Assembly: GCA_964510225.1 (NCBI GenBank)
Contig: CAZEAN010000086.1
Span: forward strand, 1-24,834
Direction of reading: 5' to 3'
Length of the DNA: 24,834 nucleotides
Origin: CAZEAN01 sp964510225
Lineage (GTDB): Bacteria; Planctomycetota; Planctomycetia; Isosphaerales; Isosphaeraceae
Made by a program: the position numbers and the translations under genes. Numbering within the stretch: position 1 is the stretch's first letter; each line of letters begins with the position of its first letter. The notes under the pieces were generated by a model. That model saw nothing but the letters and a program-made list of their open reading frames with translations. It did not search any database and was not told the DNA's origin. Shown one piece after another: positions 8,456 to 17,954 of this stretch.

Positions 8456-8546
8456 GCTCTGGTCTTTCCTGGAGTGTCCCTGCTCGCTTCGGAGTTCTTC
8501 ATTGCAGTCAGCGTTCTGGTCAGCGATGGAGGCGATGGCGGAGTCA

Positions 8547-11500
8547 TCACCACCCAAGGCCGATTTTGTCCAAGGACTCACCGAGTTCGCCCAAATCCCA
8601 GAGTTCGACGGCATCGGATTGACCGATCCGAGCATCGACTGCAGCGAGCCACTGTGCGTCATCGCTGAAGGTCACGGCACGGACAAGTTCACGACGTCCT
8701 GGGAATCGGAAAATCCGATCGGGCTCAGGTGAGGTGTCGCCACTGAGTTTCCAGAGTTCGAGCGTACCGCTTCGCGTTCCGACCGCGAGCGTATTGTCAC
8801 TGGGGGAGAACGCCACCGAAGTGACTATTAACGATCGTCCCGGCTCTGGCTCACTAATCGTGATCCTCCCACGTTCTCTACCATCCTCAGAGTCGATCAG
8901 AAGAATGCTGCCTGCTTCGATACCGATTGCGAGGATGGTGCCACTTGAATTGAGCGCAAGGCAAGTCGGCTTTACAAAGCGCGCGAGTGTCTCGGTTGTA
9001 CCAGAATTCGGATCACCAATTGGAACTGACTGAAGGCGATCGCCGGTATCGAGGTAAAAAAGACGTTCGCTACCGGGACTGATCGCAGCGATTCTTGAGA
9101 GGGGGAAGGTTCGGTAGGGACCCAGAACCTTAGGCCAAGCTGTTTGGTCCGAGGGTAGCATCAGGGTTTTGACTGTCCCCGTGGGATTACCATGGGATTG
9201 CCAAAGGAGGAGCCCAAGTTCGGCTGGAATCTCCTGTTCTTTGGGCTTTCGAGGCTCGCGTCGGACCAGGAGCTGTGAAATTAAGACGGCAGACTTGTCC
9301 GGTGCTTCGGCGAGGATCCGGGCTCGGAGTTGGGGAGGGCCGCCGAATCCAGGTCCTTGGCTTGGCCCCTTGTTCTTGCTTCTCGTACGCTCTGTTCGAT
9401 GTTCGGGTGAGAGTGGTAGATTGAACTTGCCGAGGATGTTCTCGGGATCCCGATTTCCGCAGCGGTCAATCGCGGCCTGATTCAGCAGGACAACGTTGTC
9501 GCTTTTGACTGCTAAGAGACGATCATCACTGACGAAGGCGAGATCGGCGGAGTGAAACTCGTCGTCTGGCCAGGATCGCCGACGTGTTGGGCACTCTTCG
9601 TCGAGCCGGAACTGAGGCCTTCCCCGTTCGACTGGAACAAGCAAGGTGTTATCGGCACCAAAGTCGGGGAACATCGGTGGTTCTTGGTGCGAGAAACTGA
9701 ACCGCCTCTGCCCGATCGGTTCGATGATCTCCCAGCGAGCCGTCCCGTCTTGAGTCGCTACCAAGAGAGTCTGGTCATCTGCGAAGGCGAGATCCCTGAC
9801 CCAATCAGTGGAGGGTAACGAGGCGACAAGGGTATTCGCGGCGGGATCCCAGAGATCGACACCACTCCCTGGACCAGCAATTGCCAACATCGACCCATCG
9901 GGACTGAACCGAAGCAGCAAGGCGAGGCCGGGGTGGTCGCTCAAGCCCGGAAGGGCCATCAAGGAATTGTCTGTCCCGAGTTCGAATAATTGGATCCGGC
10001 CGTCACCCGCCGCGGCGATTAAGCCGTCGTTGCTCACCGCGAGTGCCGTAAGATTCAGATCTGTCGAGATCGTTTCCAGCTCTTGACCATCTGCCGCATC
10101 GAAAATGGTGATGGTAGAGCCTTGGAACCAGGCAACCACCACAAGTTCACTTGATGGGTTCGCTGAGACGAGGGGCAAGGGAAACTCGAAGGGAGATTCG
10201 ACCCCCTGTTGCGGATCAGAGTCACCAAGCTGTTTGATAAGCGGTTCCTCAGGATTCTGGAGGTCCCAGAGGTTTACCGTTGAGTCCTGGAGTCGACGGT
10301 GTCCAACGCCGCGTCTCGGATCATTTTCGACCTCGATGGTGACGAGGCGATGCCCCGAGGCTACCCAGAGATGGTTCACTCGCTCTCCTGAGAGCGGGAG
10401 ATCGGTGATCACTCCCGTTTCGGGATCAATGAGTCGAACACCGGGACCCTCGGGATTCGGTACGGCCACATTGGAGCCGAGGACTCCGATCACCGGTTGC
10501 CATGCGAATCGATCAAACCGTTCTCCCCGTTCTGCGGCGAAAGCATCGAGTACCGTCCGCCGCGAGGCGATCTGTTCGCCACTGGGTTTCCAGATTGTCA
10601 ACTCACCTCGATCTTTCGAGACGGCAACGACCTGATCCCTCCCCGGGAAAGTCACCAGTGAGTCGACTTCACGGGTGGCCAAGGCGGGGCGCTCAACGAC
10701 GTCACGGGCTGCGAGCAAGGCCACCGCTTCAGATCGAAGATCAGCGAGGGTCTCTGGCGCAGGACGGAGTTCGAGAACGCTTTCAATCTGGCTGAGCCCA
10801 TCCTCGCGACGGTGCGGCACTGCGGAATCCCGTCGTAAGCGAATATTGCTAAAGTGCGCCCGAGCAAGTGCCTGGTTGGCTCGTTCCTCGGCTTCTTGTG
10901 CAATTTCGAGTGACTTTTCCAGTGTCGCCTCATGGAGTCTGGCCTGATCACGCTCACGGGAGAGACTCTCGTGGCGAATCAGAGCGGCAGCAATCAATGC
11001 CGTCGCTGCCATAGCGGTCGCTGCGGAAGCGATTGGGTAACGACGAGCGAGCCGCCAGAGTCGGCCCACCGGACCGATCCGACGCGCACGGACGGGCTCG
11101 AATTCGAGAAAGCGGCCAAGATCATCGGCAAGCTCGGCAGCGTTGCTGTAGCGATCGTTCGGTCGCTTCGCCATCGCTTTCAGGATGATTGTCTCCAGAT
11201 CCCGGGGGAGCCGCTTGACCAATCGTCGAGGCGGAGTCGGCTCCAATGCGGTGATCTGGCGCGCTAATTCAGCCGAGGTCTGACCATTGAATGGAGGTCG
11301 GAGGACGAGAAGTTCGTAGAGAGTTGCACCGAGACTGTAGAGATCGGATCGACCATCAAGAGAACGCCCTTCTGTCTGCTCCGGACTCATGTAGCGTGGG
11401 GTCCCAAGTGGATTCTCCCCTCGGGTAAGGCCCGGATCTTCAAGCCGTCGTGCGAGCCCGAAGTCTGCAACCCAAAGACTTCCTTTTGCATCAACAAGCA

Positions 11501-12365
11501 AGTTCGAGGGCTTGATGTCACGATGTATCACCCCGCAACCATGGGCGTAGGCCAAGGCGTTGGCCGCTTCTTGACCGATAGCAGCGACCCAGCGGTAGTA
11601 CGATTGCCCGGCTGGAAGTTGGAACGGAATCGAATGCGTTTCATCACTTTTTGGAAGAGCCAAGGAAGCTTCTGGGCGCCAGGAGACGGTCTGATCGGTA
11701 CCACTCTCTGGCTCTGAGAATGGCAGGGCGTCGATGGGACCGGGTCGCGATCCGATCCATTCTTCTGTCGACTGAAAGGTGGGTCCTGGAGTGCCTACCC
11801 TGGATCCAGAATCAACGGCTCGGTTATCACGGAGTGATCGGATCACCCGATCTAACCCGGTGCCTTCGATCCGTTGCATTGCGTAGTAGCAGAGTCCGTC
11901 TACCTGACCGACATCAAAAACCGGGACAATATGAGTGTGGTGCAAGCCAGCAGCGGTCTTGGCTTCGTTCAGAAACCGTCGACGCCCATCGGAGCCACTG
12001 GCGACATGACCGCTGAGGACCTTTAAGGCTACAGGTCGGTCGAGGTCGACGTGCATCGCTTCGTAGACGACCCCCATCCCGCCTCGGCCGAGTTCCTTGA
12101 TGATTCGGTACCCCGCAATCGAATCTCCAGGCGTTAGGGGACGGGAACCGAAGAGATGACTCCCACTTCCCGCGTGGATGAGCTGCTGGACCGTGGCGAG
12201 ACCCTCCAGTGCGGCGCGGAGGTCGTCAGTGAGATCCGGATAATTTGCGATGAATCGCTCAGGATCAGGGGCGTTGCCTGCTTCTACGAGTTCCAGGAAG
12301 ATTTCGACAGCCTCGCCGAGGCGCTCTTCGGGGCTCTCGGAAGTGATCTCACCCAAGGTCGCCAT
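8547..12365 (-). CDS. Large Ser/Thr protein kinase with WD40-like repeats
   Basis: A 1272-residue Hanks-type kinase of the planctomycete architecture. Residues 15-60 form an N-terminal helical module (FLELVEAG..., FIANYPDL...). The kinase domain spans about 85-420, with GRGGMGVV (93-100), Lys115, HRDIKPSN (281-288), DFG (301-303) and MSPEQ (326-330) in the activation segment. An insertion of roughly 85 residues lies between about 170 and 255, before helix E. One membrane helix follows (about 446-463), then a charged coiled-coil segment (465-505). The rest is a beta-propeller-like region with WD-type strands such as VNLWDLQ, VDLWDPA, LELWKLS and VELWDLG and repeated FSPDG/FSDDA turns. The kinase should be cytoplasmic and the propeller on the other side. 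It starts 55 bases after the sigma factor stop, with a weak ribosome site, and is probably cotranscribed with it. Confidence 0.95.
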   Translation of the reverse strand: MATLGEITSESPEERLGEAVEIFLELVEAGNAPDPERFIANYPDLTDDLRAALEGLATVQQLIHAGSGSHLFGSRPLTPGDSIAGYRIIKELGRGGMGVVYEAMHVDLDRPVALKVLSGHVASGSDGRRRFLNEAKTAAGLHHTHIVPVFDVGQVDGLCYYAMQRIEGTGLDRVIRSLRDNRAVDSGSRVGTPGPTFQSTEEWIGSRPGPIDALPFSEPESGTDQTVSWRPEASLALPKSDETHSIPFQLPAGQSYYRWVAAIGQEAANALAYAHGCGVIHRDIKPSNLLVDAKGSLWVADFGLARRLEDPGLTRGENPLGTPRYMSPEQTEGRSLDGRSDLYSLGATLYELLVLRPPFNGQTSAELARQITALEPTPPRRLVKRLPRDLETIILKAMAKRPNDRYSNAAELADDLGRFLEFEPVRARRIGPVGRLWRLARRYPIASAATAMAATALIAAALIRHESLSRERDQARLHEATLEKSLEIAQEAEERANQALARAHFSNIRLRRDSAVPHRREDGLSQIESVLELRPAPETLADLRSEAVALLAARDVVERPALATREVDSLVTFPGRDQVVAVSKDRGELTIWKPSGEQIASRRTVLDAFAAERGERFDRFAWQPVIGVLGSNVAVPNPEGPGVRLIDPETGVITDLPLSGERVNHLWVASGHRLVTIEVENDPRRGVGHRRLQDSTVNLWDLQNPEEPLIKQLGDSDPQQGVESPFEFPLPLVSANPSSELVVVAWFQGSTITIFDAADGQELETISTDLNLTALAVSNDGLIAAAGDGRIQLFELGTDNSLMALPGLSDHPGLALLLRFSPDGSMLAIAGPGSGVDLWDPAANTLVASLPSTDWVRDLAFADDQTLLVATQDGTARWEIIEPIGQRRFSFSHQEPPMFPDFGADNTLLVPVERGRPQFRLDEECPTRRRSWPDDEFHSADLAFVSDDRLLAVKSDNVVLLNQAAIDRCGNRDPENILGKFNLPLSPEHRTERTRSKNKGPSQGPGFGGPPQLRARILAEAPDKSAVLISQLLVRREPRKPKEQEIPAELGLLLWQSHGNPTGTVKTLMLPSDQTAWPKVLGPYRTFPLSRIAAISPGSERLFYLDTGDRLQSVPIGDPNSGTTETLARFVKPTCLALNSSGTILAIGIEAGSILLIDSEDGRERGRITISEPEPGRSLIVTSVAFSPSDNTLAVGTRSGTLELWKLSGDTSPEPDRIFRFPGRRELVRAVTFSDDAQWLAAVDARIGQSDAVELWDLGELGESLDKIGLGW

Positions 12366-12420
12366 GGTTCTAACCCGATCTGGCTATGGGGTTTAAAGGA
12401 TTGAAATACAACTATGCCAA

Positions 12421-13101
12421 TCAGTCTGACGGCTGGTTGGGGCCAGCCCCAAAACGGATCGAACCACCAGGTGGGCCTTCGAGTGTGCGTTTCAGACGGG
12501 TCAGACCCTTTGCCCAGAGCCCTCGGACAACCTTTCGGCCTAGGCCCATCTGCTCTCCAATCGCTTCAAATGACTGATTTTCGGCGTGATAGCGCCAGAG
12601 CACCTCAGCTTCGGTTTCAGGGAGGTCGGCGAGCGAATCGGCAAGGAGGACCACCAATTCGCGACGGCTTGCCAACTCACTCGGGCTCGTCTGACTTAAG
12701 GCGAGGACGTCGAGCAGTCGCGCTCCTCCTGGCGACCCTGAGGGCTTTGCGTTGGCATCGGTCTCCCAAGGCGCGTCGAGCGGTAGCGCCTGGCCGTCGC
12801 CGACCCGCTTGGCGCGACTGTGATAGCGGCCGAGGTCAGCGAGTTTCTGACTCACGAGCCGCCTCAGCCAACCGATGAGGGCGGCTTCGTTTTGGCCGGT
12901 GAATGAGGGGAACTGCCGGACAACTTCCACCAAAGCCTCCTGGACCACATCTGAAAGCTCGACACGCTCACGGAGTCGGGGGCCCAAACCCGACCGGACG
13001 ACCATCCGGAGATAGTTCCGGTATAAGTTGCACAATTCTCCGAGCGCTTCAGCCCGGCCGGCGCGGGCCTCTGCCATCAGTTCGATTGGTCCGGCCGCCA
13101 T
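12421..13101 (-). CDS. ECF-type RNA polymerase sigma factor (sigma-70 family)
   Basis: Alternative sigma factor of 226 residues. Region 2 is visible at about 18-100 (YRNYLRMVV..., ELSDVVQEALVEVVRQF..., IGWLRRLVSQKLADLGRYHSRAKR), and region 4 with a helix-turn-helix at about 156-208 (DLPETEAEVLWRYHAENQSFEAIGEQMGLGRKVV read in order). The linker between them is glycine/proline-rich. I chose the ATG at 13101 because GGAAGGA lies 8 bases upstream; the frame is open back to a TTG at 13194, but that extension has no ribosome site. A sigma factor followed by a kinase with a large sensory C-terminus is a recurrent planctomycete arrangement in which the kinase is thought to control the sigma factor, replacing a classical anti-sigma factor; here that is inferred from adjacency only. 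No anti-sigma gene is seen nearby. Confidence 0.92.
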   Translation of the reverse strand: MAAGPIELMAEARAGRAEALGELCNLYRNYLRMVVRSGLGPRLRERVELSDVVQEALVEVVRQFPSFTGQNEAALIGWLRRLVSQKLADLGRYHSRAKRVGDGQALPLDAPWETDANAKPSGSPGGARLLDVLALSQTSPSELASRRELVVLLADSLADLPETEAEVLWRYHAENQSFEAIGEQMGLGRKVVRGLWAKGLTRLKRTLEGPPGGSIRFGAGPNQPSD

Positions 13102-13552
13102 TGGCGAGGTCCTTCCACAGGGGAGTCCCCCCAGACTTAATGAAGCGTCATCCAGAAGCCAGTTGACCCCTGAAGCTGGTTCAACAACCCTCAATCACTA
13201 TCATTGGCCTCATGCCACGACCTGGCAAGATCGCCTGATAATGAAGCCCCGGATGACGAATTAACGACTGATAATCTCAGCACAAGACTTGCCCCGACGA
13301 GCGCACCAGATTGTCCGCAAGATTGAGGCTTCCCCCCAAGCTTCAAGAGTAGCTCGACCGCTATTCATCAGCGACGCTATTTGTGCTGGCACAACAGACA
13401 GTGAGTCTCAAATCAAGAATCGCAAGGAGAGTTACCTATTCCATCAACTTGCCTGGCCTAAATCTGATCCGTTATCGTATCGCAAACACTCCGATTTGTC
13501 AGATCAGCGCTGCCTCAGAAAGCCAAGAAGCTCGGCGTCGAGGAGAAGAAAC
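13102..13552. other. Intergenic region between divergent sigma factor and methyltransferase genes
   Basis: About 450 bases without a supported gene. It should hold promoters for both directions. In the sigma factor leader (minus strand) a small GGGG-ACT-CCCC hairpin lies just upstream of the ribosome site (complement of about 13117-13127). The decamer GATTGTCCGC, also found twice upstream of the rhomboid gene, occurs at 13309-13318. The methyltransferase frame is open through much of the region (to a TTG at 13291), but the encoded sequence looks unlike a protein domain. Confidence 0.5.
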
Positions 13553-14455
13553 TTGAATCAGCTGCAGGCTTGTCCGCTTTGCGGTACCGAGAGTTTTCAA
13601 CACGCCTACTCGGGACGGACTACTCGCAATCCGGACGACCCGAAACGTTGGGAATTGGTCCGTTGTCTCGATTGTGACCACGGCTTCCTCAATCCCCAAC
13701 CACAGTGGGACGAGCTTGCCGAATACTATCATTCGGCTTACCCACCTTATGATCCGAATCACGGGGTTACGGAAGATTTTGAGGCAGTCGCTGCGTCAGC
13801 CCGAGAGACTGGGACCTACCGGCATGTTTCGATCCGACCGGGCCTCCGAATCCTCGACGTCGGTTGTGGCGGAGGCTCGTTCCTGGCAGTTGCTCAGAAA
13901 ATGGGAGCCGAAGTCCAAGGAGTCGAGCCGTCGGAAGTCGCTGCGGAACGTGCCAGACAACTAGGACTCAATGTGACGACAGGAACGCTCGAAACCTTCG
14001 CGGAGACCAACCCGGATGCTCGCTATGATATGATCACGTTCTCGCATGTCGTCGAACACCTTACGGATCCGGTACATACCCTGAAAGTAGCCGCAAGTCT
14101 CTTGAACAAGGAAGGGATGGTCTGGGTTGCAGTCCCCAACGGAGCTTGTGGATTCGCCCGACGATTAGGGTGGCGTTGGTATAGCACTGATCTGCCGTTG
14201 CATCTTCAGCATTTCTCGATAACAAGCATGAAGACCACCGCTGAGCGCGCTGGGCTAAAGGTGGAGACAATCTACACCTACTCGCTCCCAGCAGCAGTCC
14301 GGATGTCGATGCTGGTTGAATGGAAACAACAGTTTCGGATCCCGCAGCGGATTAGTCGCGCGATCTGGACAGAACAACGTGCCGAGAAGCTCGCCAAGAA
14401 GTTGGATCAGGAATCGGCTGGAGAAGCGATTCTTGTCGAGATGACCAAGCCCTAA
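13553..14455 (+). CDS. Class I SAM-dependent methyltransferase with N-terminal zinc ribbon
   Basis: Methyltransferase of 300 residues. The N-terminus has a four-cysteine metal site, CPLC (C7, C10) and CLDC (C38, C41), followed by FLNPQPQWDELAEYY, a layout common in methyltransferases acting on sugars or other small molecules. The Rossmann part has SAM motif I LDVGCGGGSF (101-110), Glu125 at the ribose-binding position (GVEPS) and SHVVEHLTDP (164-173). LHLQHFS (216-222) matches a motif frequent in this subgroup. I chose the TTG at 13553 because GAGGAG sits about 7 bases upstream and the protein homology begins immediately after; the longer frame to 13289 also starts with TTG. The gene stands alone, divergent from the sigma factor and convergent with the sulfatase. 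The substrate is unknown; a polysaccharide or secondary metabolite role is speculation. Confidence 0.85.
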   Translation: MNQLQACPLCGTESFQHAYSGRTTRNPDDPKRWELVRCLDCDHGFLNPQPQWDELAEYYHSAYPPYDPNHGVTEDFEAVAASARETGTYRHVSIRPGLRILDVGCGGGSFLAVAQKMGAEVQGVEPSEVAAERARQLGLNVTTGTLETFAETNPDARYDMITFSHVVEHLTDPVHTLKVAASLLNKEGMVWVAVPNGACGFARRLGWRWYSTDLPLHLQHFSITSMKTTAERAGLKVETIYTYSLPAAVRMSMLVEWKQQFRIPQRISRAIWTEQRAEKLAKKLDQESAGEAILVEMTKP

Positions 14456-14500
14456 GAGAAAGCCCTGAGTCACTCCCGACTGAAGAAATAAGATTGCGGA

Positions 14501-16006
14501 TCAAGGATCACGAGTTCGCCCTGCTGCTACAATCTTGTCCAGCATCGACGTCATCCGAGCGAGCTGTTTGGGCTTAATAGTCGCCAGATCATGAGATTCC
14601 GAAGGGTCGACACTGAGATCGAAGAGTTGCTCTCGGATCTGAGCCGATTGACCTGGCTGTTTCGGGCCTGGCAGTCGGACGAGTTTCCAATTGCCGACAC
14701 GAAGGCCAAGCATGTTCCCATTGTTGTTCTGCTGCAGTAAATGATCACGCCCTACGGCTCCCTCGATTCCGAGCAAGGCTTCGAGCACGTTGAAACTGTC
14801 GAGGCATTCGTCATCCGGGATCGATTCTCCGACAAGGGCGGCGAGGCTTGCGGGGAGATCAACCGTGCTGACAACCTCGTCAGAGACTCCTGGCTTGATT
14901 TGACCGACCCAGCGTGTGATGAAGGGAGTCCGTGTTCCCCCTTCGTACACACTGTACTTGCCATCTCGATAGGGGCCGCCCGGTTGGTGGTCGCCGAGGC
15001 GTTCGGCCGCCTCATCCTTGTAGCCATCGTTGAGGACGGGTCCATTGTCTGAGCATAAAATCACAAGTGTCTTTTCGGCGAGTTCGAGTCGATCAAGGGT
15101 GTCGAGAAGTTCGCCCACGCACCAGTCGAATTCGACAATCGCATCTCCTCGGAACCCCATCTCCGTTGCCCCTTGGAATCGTTCGTGAGGCATCCGGGGA
15201 ACATGGATGTCGTGGGAGGAGAAGAAGAGGAAAAAGGGACGGTCTTTGTTTGCTTCGAGCCAACGATTCGATTGGTCGACCCACTCATCGGCGAGGTCTT
15301 CATCCCGGAACCGAGCAGCGTGCCCTCCCGTGTAGAACCCGATCCGGCTAATCCCATTGTGAATGGTTCCGTTATGGCCGTAGTCCCAATCCATCCGGAG
15401 TGTATCACGATGCGTCACGCCGGTCGGATGGTCGGGTGAGGGTTTGGTGTTCCCTACCCAGAGGGGATCCTTAGGATCGAGGTTTTTCACTCGATGATCC
15501 TCAACATAAACCTGAGGGACACGATCGTTGGTGGTCGGTAGCAAAAAGCAGTGATCAAAGCCGATTTCGAGAGGGCCCGGCTGGAGCAGACCGTTCCAGT
15601 CAGGAGCTTGATCACCAAGGCCGAGGTGCCACTTTCCGATCACGGCAGTGGTGTAGCCTGCTCGATGGAGAAGTGAGGCAACCGTTTCAGTTCCTGGGCG
15701 GATGATTGCCGGAGAATTCGGCGCAGCGATTCCCGTTCCCTTTTGACGGAAGGCGTAGGTACCGGTCAGGAACGAATACCGGGTCGGAGTACAGGTAGAG
15801 GCTGAAGTGTATCCTGACGTAAATCGCAAACCTTCAGCCGCGAGACGGTCGACATTGGGTGTCTCGACTGCAGTGGCTCCATTACAGGAGACGTCGCCAA
15901 AGCCCAAGTCATCGGCCATGATGACGACGATGTTCGGTGGCTCTGTTCCGAGGCTGATCGAGGAGATTCCGAGAAGTATCAGCGAAAGGATGATCCCCAG
16001 TTTCAT
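14501..16006 (-). CDS. Secreted sulfatase (arylsulfatase A-like)
   Basis: Formylglycine-dependent sulfatase of 501 residues that hydrolyses sulfate esters, in planctomycetes typically on sulfated polysaccharides. The signature CTPTR begins at C72, the Cys to be converted to formylglycine, with R76 in place. The metal-binding DD pair (32-33, MADDLGFGD) and GKWHLG (K125, H127) are present, as are SSHDIHVPRMP and LCSDNGP in the second half of the active site. A signal peptide is evident (MKLGIILSLILLGISSISLG). I chose the ATG at 16006, with AGAAGG about 8 bases upstream, because it places the signal peptide at the N-terminus; the frame is open 12 codons further. Maturation needs a formylglycine-generating enzyme encoded elsewhere. 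The gene is divergent from the racemase and alone on its strand. Confidence 0.95.
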   Translation of the reverse strand: MKLGIILSLILLGISSISLGTEPPNIVVIMADDLGFGDVSCNGATAVETPNVDRLAAEGLRFTSGYTSASTCTPTRYSFLTGTYAFRQKGTGIAAPNSPAIIRPGTETVASLLHRAGYTTAVIGKWHLGLGDQAPDWNGLLQPGPLEIGFDHCFLLPTTNDRVPQVYVEDHRVKNLDPKDPLWVGNTKPSPDHPTGVTHRDTLRMDWDYGHNGTIHNGISRIGFYTGGHAARFRDEDLADEWVDQSNRWLEANKDRPFFLFFSSHDIHVPRMPHERFQGATEMGFRGDAIVEFDWCVGELLDTLDRLELAEKTLVILCSDNGPVLNDGYKDEAAERLGDHQPGGPYRDGKYSVYEGGTRTPFITRWVGQIKPGVSDEVVSTVDLPASLAALVGESIPDDECLDSFNVLEALLGIEGAVGRDHLLQQNNNGNMLGLRVGNWKLVRLPGPKQPGQSAQIREQLFDLSVDPSESHDLATIKPKQLARMTSMLDKIVAAGRTRDP

Positions 16007-16162
16007 AGTGCTACCTTCTTCTGAGATTCGGAGATGTGGCATGGGTTTCGGATCGTTGACAGATTAGCATGACAGGTTTGGAAGGTCGATGAGGAAGGTC
16101 CATCGAGCGGAGGACCTGAAATCGATCGAGTACGCCAAGGTCCCACAATCCAGAGGTGGAAA

Positions 16163-16909
16163 TTGAAGACTATCGGCCTCTTGGGTGGAATGAGTTGGGA
16201 GAGTACGGTCCTCTACTACCAACTCATCAACCAGCAAGTCAGAGAACGTCTCGGCGGCTTGCACTCGGCCAAGATTGCCCTGGTGAGCGTCGATTTCCAC
16301 GAGATCGAAGCACTACAGCGCGACAATGATTGGTCCGGTGCCGCAGCCCGATTGAGCAAAGCTGCATTACAGGTTGAAGGTGCCGGTGCTGATGTTCTCC
16401 TGATCTGTACCAACACCATGCACAAAGTTGCGCAGGAGATTGAAGAGTGTATTGCGATTCCCATCTTGCATGTAGTTGACGCGACCGCGATTCGGCTCAA
16501 GAATGATGGGATTCAAAGTGTTGGATTACTGGGTACACGCTTTACGATGGAACTAGATTTCTATCGAAACCGATTCCAGGACCGATACGGCATCGAAGTC
16601 ATCGTGCCCGATCAATCTGCCCGCGACGAAGTTCATCGGGTCATTTACGAGGAACTCTGCTTGGGGCAGATTAGAGACAAGTCACGCGATATCTATTTGG
16701 AGATCATTAATCAGCTAGGGCAAGCAGGAGCAGAAGGGATTGTTCAAGGGTGCACCGAGATTGTCCTCCTTGTTCAACAATGCCACACAACACTTCCGCT
16801 GTACGATACGACATCGATCCACGCCGAAAGTGCTGTCCAATGGGCTCTCGAAGATTCTATGCCACACGACCAGCAGGAGTTCATCGACAATGAAATTGTA
16901 CCAAAATGA
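16163..16909 (+). CDS. Aspartate/glutamate racemase family protein
   Basis: PLP-independent amino-acid racemase of 248 residues, close in layout to RacX/YgeA-type enzymes. The N-terminal KTIGLLGGMSWEST (2-15) is the typical phosphate- or substrate-loop start. The two catalytic cysteines are visible: C82 in ICTNTMH and C197 in VQGCTEI. Full family length. The start is a TTG at 16163 with AGAGGTGG just upstream; no ATG precedes the conserved MKTIGLLGG segment. It interconverts L- and D-amino acids, possibly for peptidoglycan or signalling D-amino acids, but specificity cannot be read. The CPBP protease gene follows closely on the same strand. Confidence 0.92.
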   Translation: MKTIGLLGGMSWESTVLYYQLINQQVRERLGGLHSAKIALVSVDFHEIEALQRDNDWSGAAARLSKAALQVEGAGADVLLICTNTMHKVAQEIEECIAIPILHVVDATAIRLKNDGIQSVGLLGTRFTMELDFYRNRFQDRYGIEVIVPDQSARDEVHRVIYEELCLGQIRDKSRDIYLEIINQLGQAGAEGIVQGCTEIVLLVQQCHTTLPLYDTTSIHAESAVQWALEDSMPHDQQEFIDNEIVPK

Positions 16910-17030
16910 TCGAGACTGAGAGATCGCAAGGGTGGATCGTCCTGTGGCGATCCTGCAATCAATCATCAGTCAGCCTGTTTGCGTAGATGTTACGCATGCT
17001 GATTTCTTGAAGGAGGTCTCAGCAAACCCG

Positions 17031-17726
17031 ATGGTCAACAACCTCTTTGATCGTCTGCGGAGTGAGAAGACTGCTCAGATTGTCGGTGTATTCATCGCGT
17101 TGGTGGGGACAGCGGTCTTTTGGTATCCGCCTATCCTCTCAAGAGTTCTGCCGGAGAACCTCGTACTTAGGAACCTCTGCGCTCAGGGGTTCGATTGGGC
17201 TTTCTGTCTTGCTTTGGTCGGGGTTGTGTTGTTCTGGGAAAAGAAACCGCTGTCGTCGTTGCAGTTCAAGGCACTGACAGTCAAGAACTTCTCGGCTGGA
17301 ATGGGGCTTGGGAGCTTCTGTATGATTGGCCTTGTGGTCTGGACTTTTCTGATCCAACCGATGATTCCAGGACTCGATCACACTACCGCCAGCAATCGTA
17401 ATGAGGAGTTGCCCAAGTATTTCTTCCTTTGGTACGCCCCGATTGCACTCGTCACCGCGAGTGTTTGTGAGGAGGTTATCTATCGAGGCTACGCCATGGA
17501 GCGGTTGCTCTTGCTCACGAAGCGCCCTTGGTTGGCTGTGGTTCTCACGCACATTTCCTTCGTGCTCTATCACATCAAGGATGGTCTCGATGGTGTTATC
17601 GCCTTGAGCGTCCTCGGGCTTCTATTTCCGATTTACTATCTAAAGACCAGGGATTTGACGGTAGTGATCATTGGTCACGCTCTCATCGACTTTTTGGCTA
17701 TTGTGGGACACTTCGCAGGGTTGTGA
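17031..17726 (+). CDS. CPBP family intramembrane glutamic protease (CAAX/Abi-type)
   Basis: Polytopic membrane protein with the CPBP signature. EEVIYRGYAMERLL carries the catalytic Glu pair and an Arg, a second conserved segment is THISFVLYHIKDG, and the third is VIIGHALIDF with His. These motifs are shared by CAAX prenyl proteases, bacteriocin-immunity proteins and regulators of membrane stress. The start is uncertain. The ATG at 17031 has a complete AAGGAGG upstream (17010-17016) but at a long 14-base spacing. A GTG at 16932, 22 bases after the racemase stop, would add 33 residues without recognisable features and has only a weak GAGAGA site. It is likely cotranscribed with the racemase. 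Prenyl-protein substrates are unlikely in this context, so its role is open. Confidence 0.85.
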   Translation: MVNNLFDRLRSEKTAQIVGVFIALVGTAVFWYPPILSRVLPENLVLRNLCAQGFDWAFCLALVGVVLFWEKKPLSSLQFKALTVKNFSAGMGLGSFCMIGLVVWTFLIQPMIPGLDHTTASNRNEELPKYFFLWYAPIALVTASVCEEVIYRGYAMERLLLLTKRPWLAVVLTHISFVLYHIKDGLDGVIALSVLGLLFPIYYLKTRDLTVVIIGHALIDFLAIVGHFAGL

Positions 17727-17954
17727 TCCTTGAGCATCAAGAGTGTTCCAGAGAGCAACGGACTGTGTAAGCTCGACCAGTGTAATGACTGTACGCTCCA
17801 CCGACATCGATGATTGGGTCATGGAAGAACCAACTCTAAGATGGACCTTCATCGACTGGCTTCAGCGTCCACATTTTCTGGGCATGGTTCTAGTTCGCCA
17901 TCACACTCCTGCCCACTCAATCGAATCAACTTCCTGACTCGGCAGCTTACTACG

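Noticed and set aside
8456..8546. Possible shared terminator between the convergent kinase genes
   Set aside because: I found no inverted repeat with a T-run in either orientation in these 91 bases.
13289..13552. N-terminal extension of the methyltransferase frame
   Set aside because: The 88 extra residues are low in order and Ser/Arg-rich. GAGGAG before the TTG at 13553 and the zinc ribbon starting right after support the shorter form.
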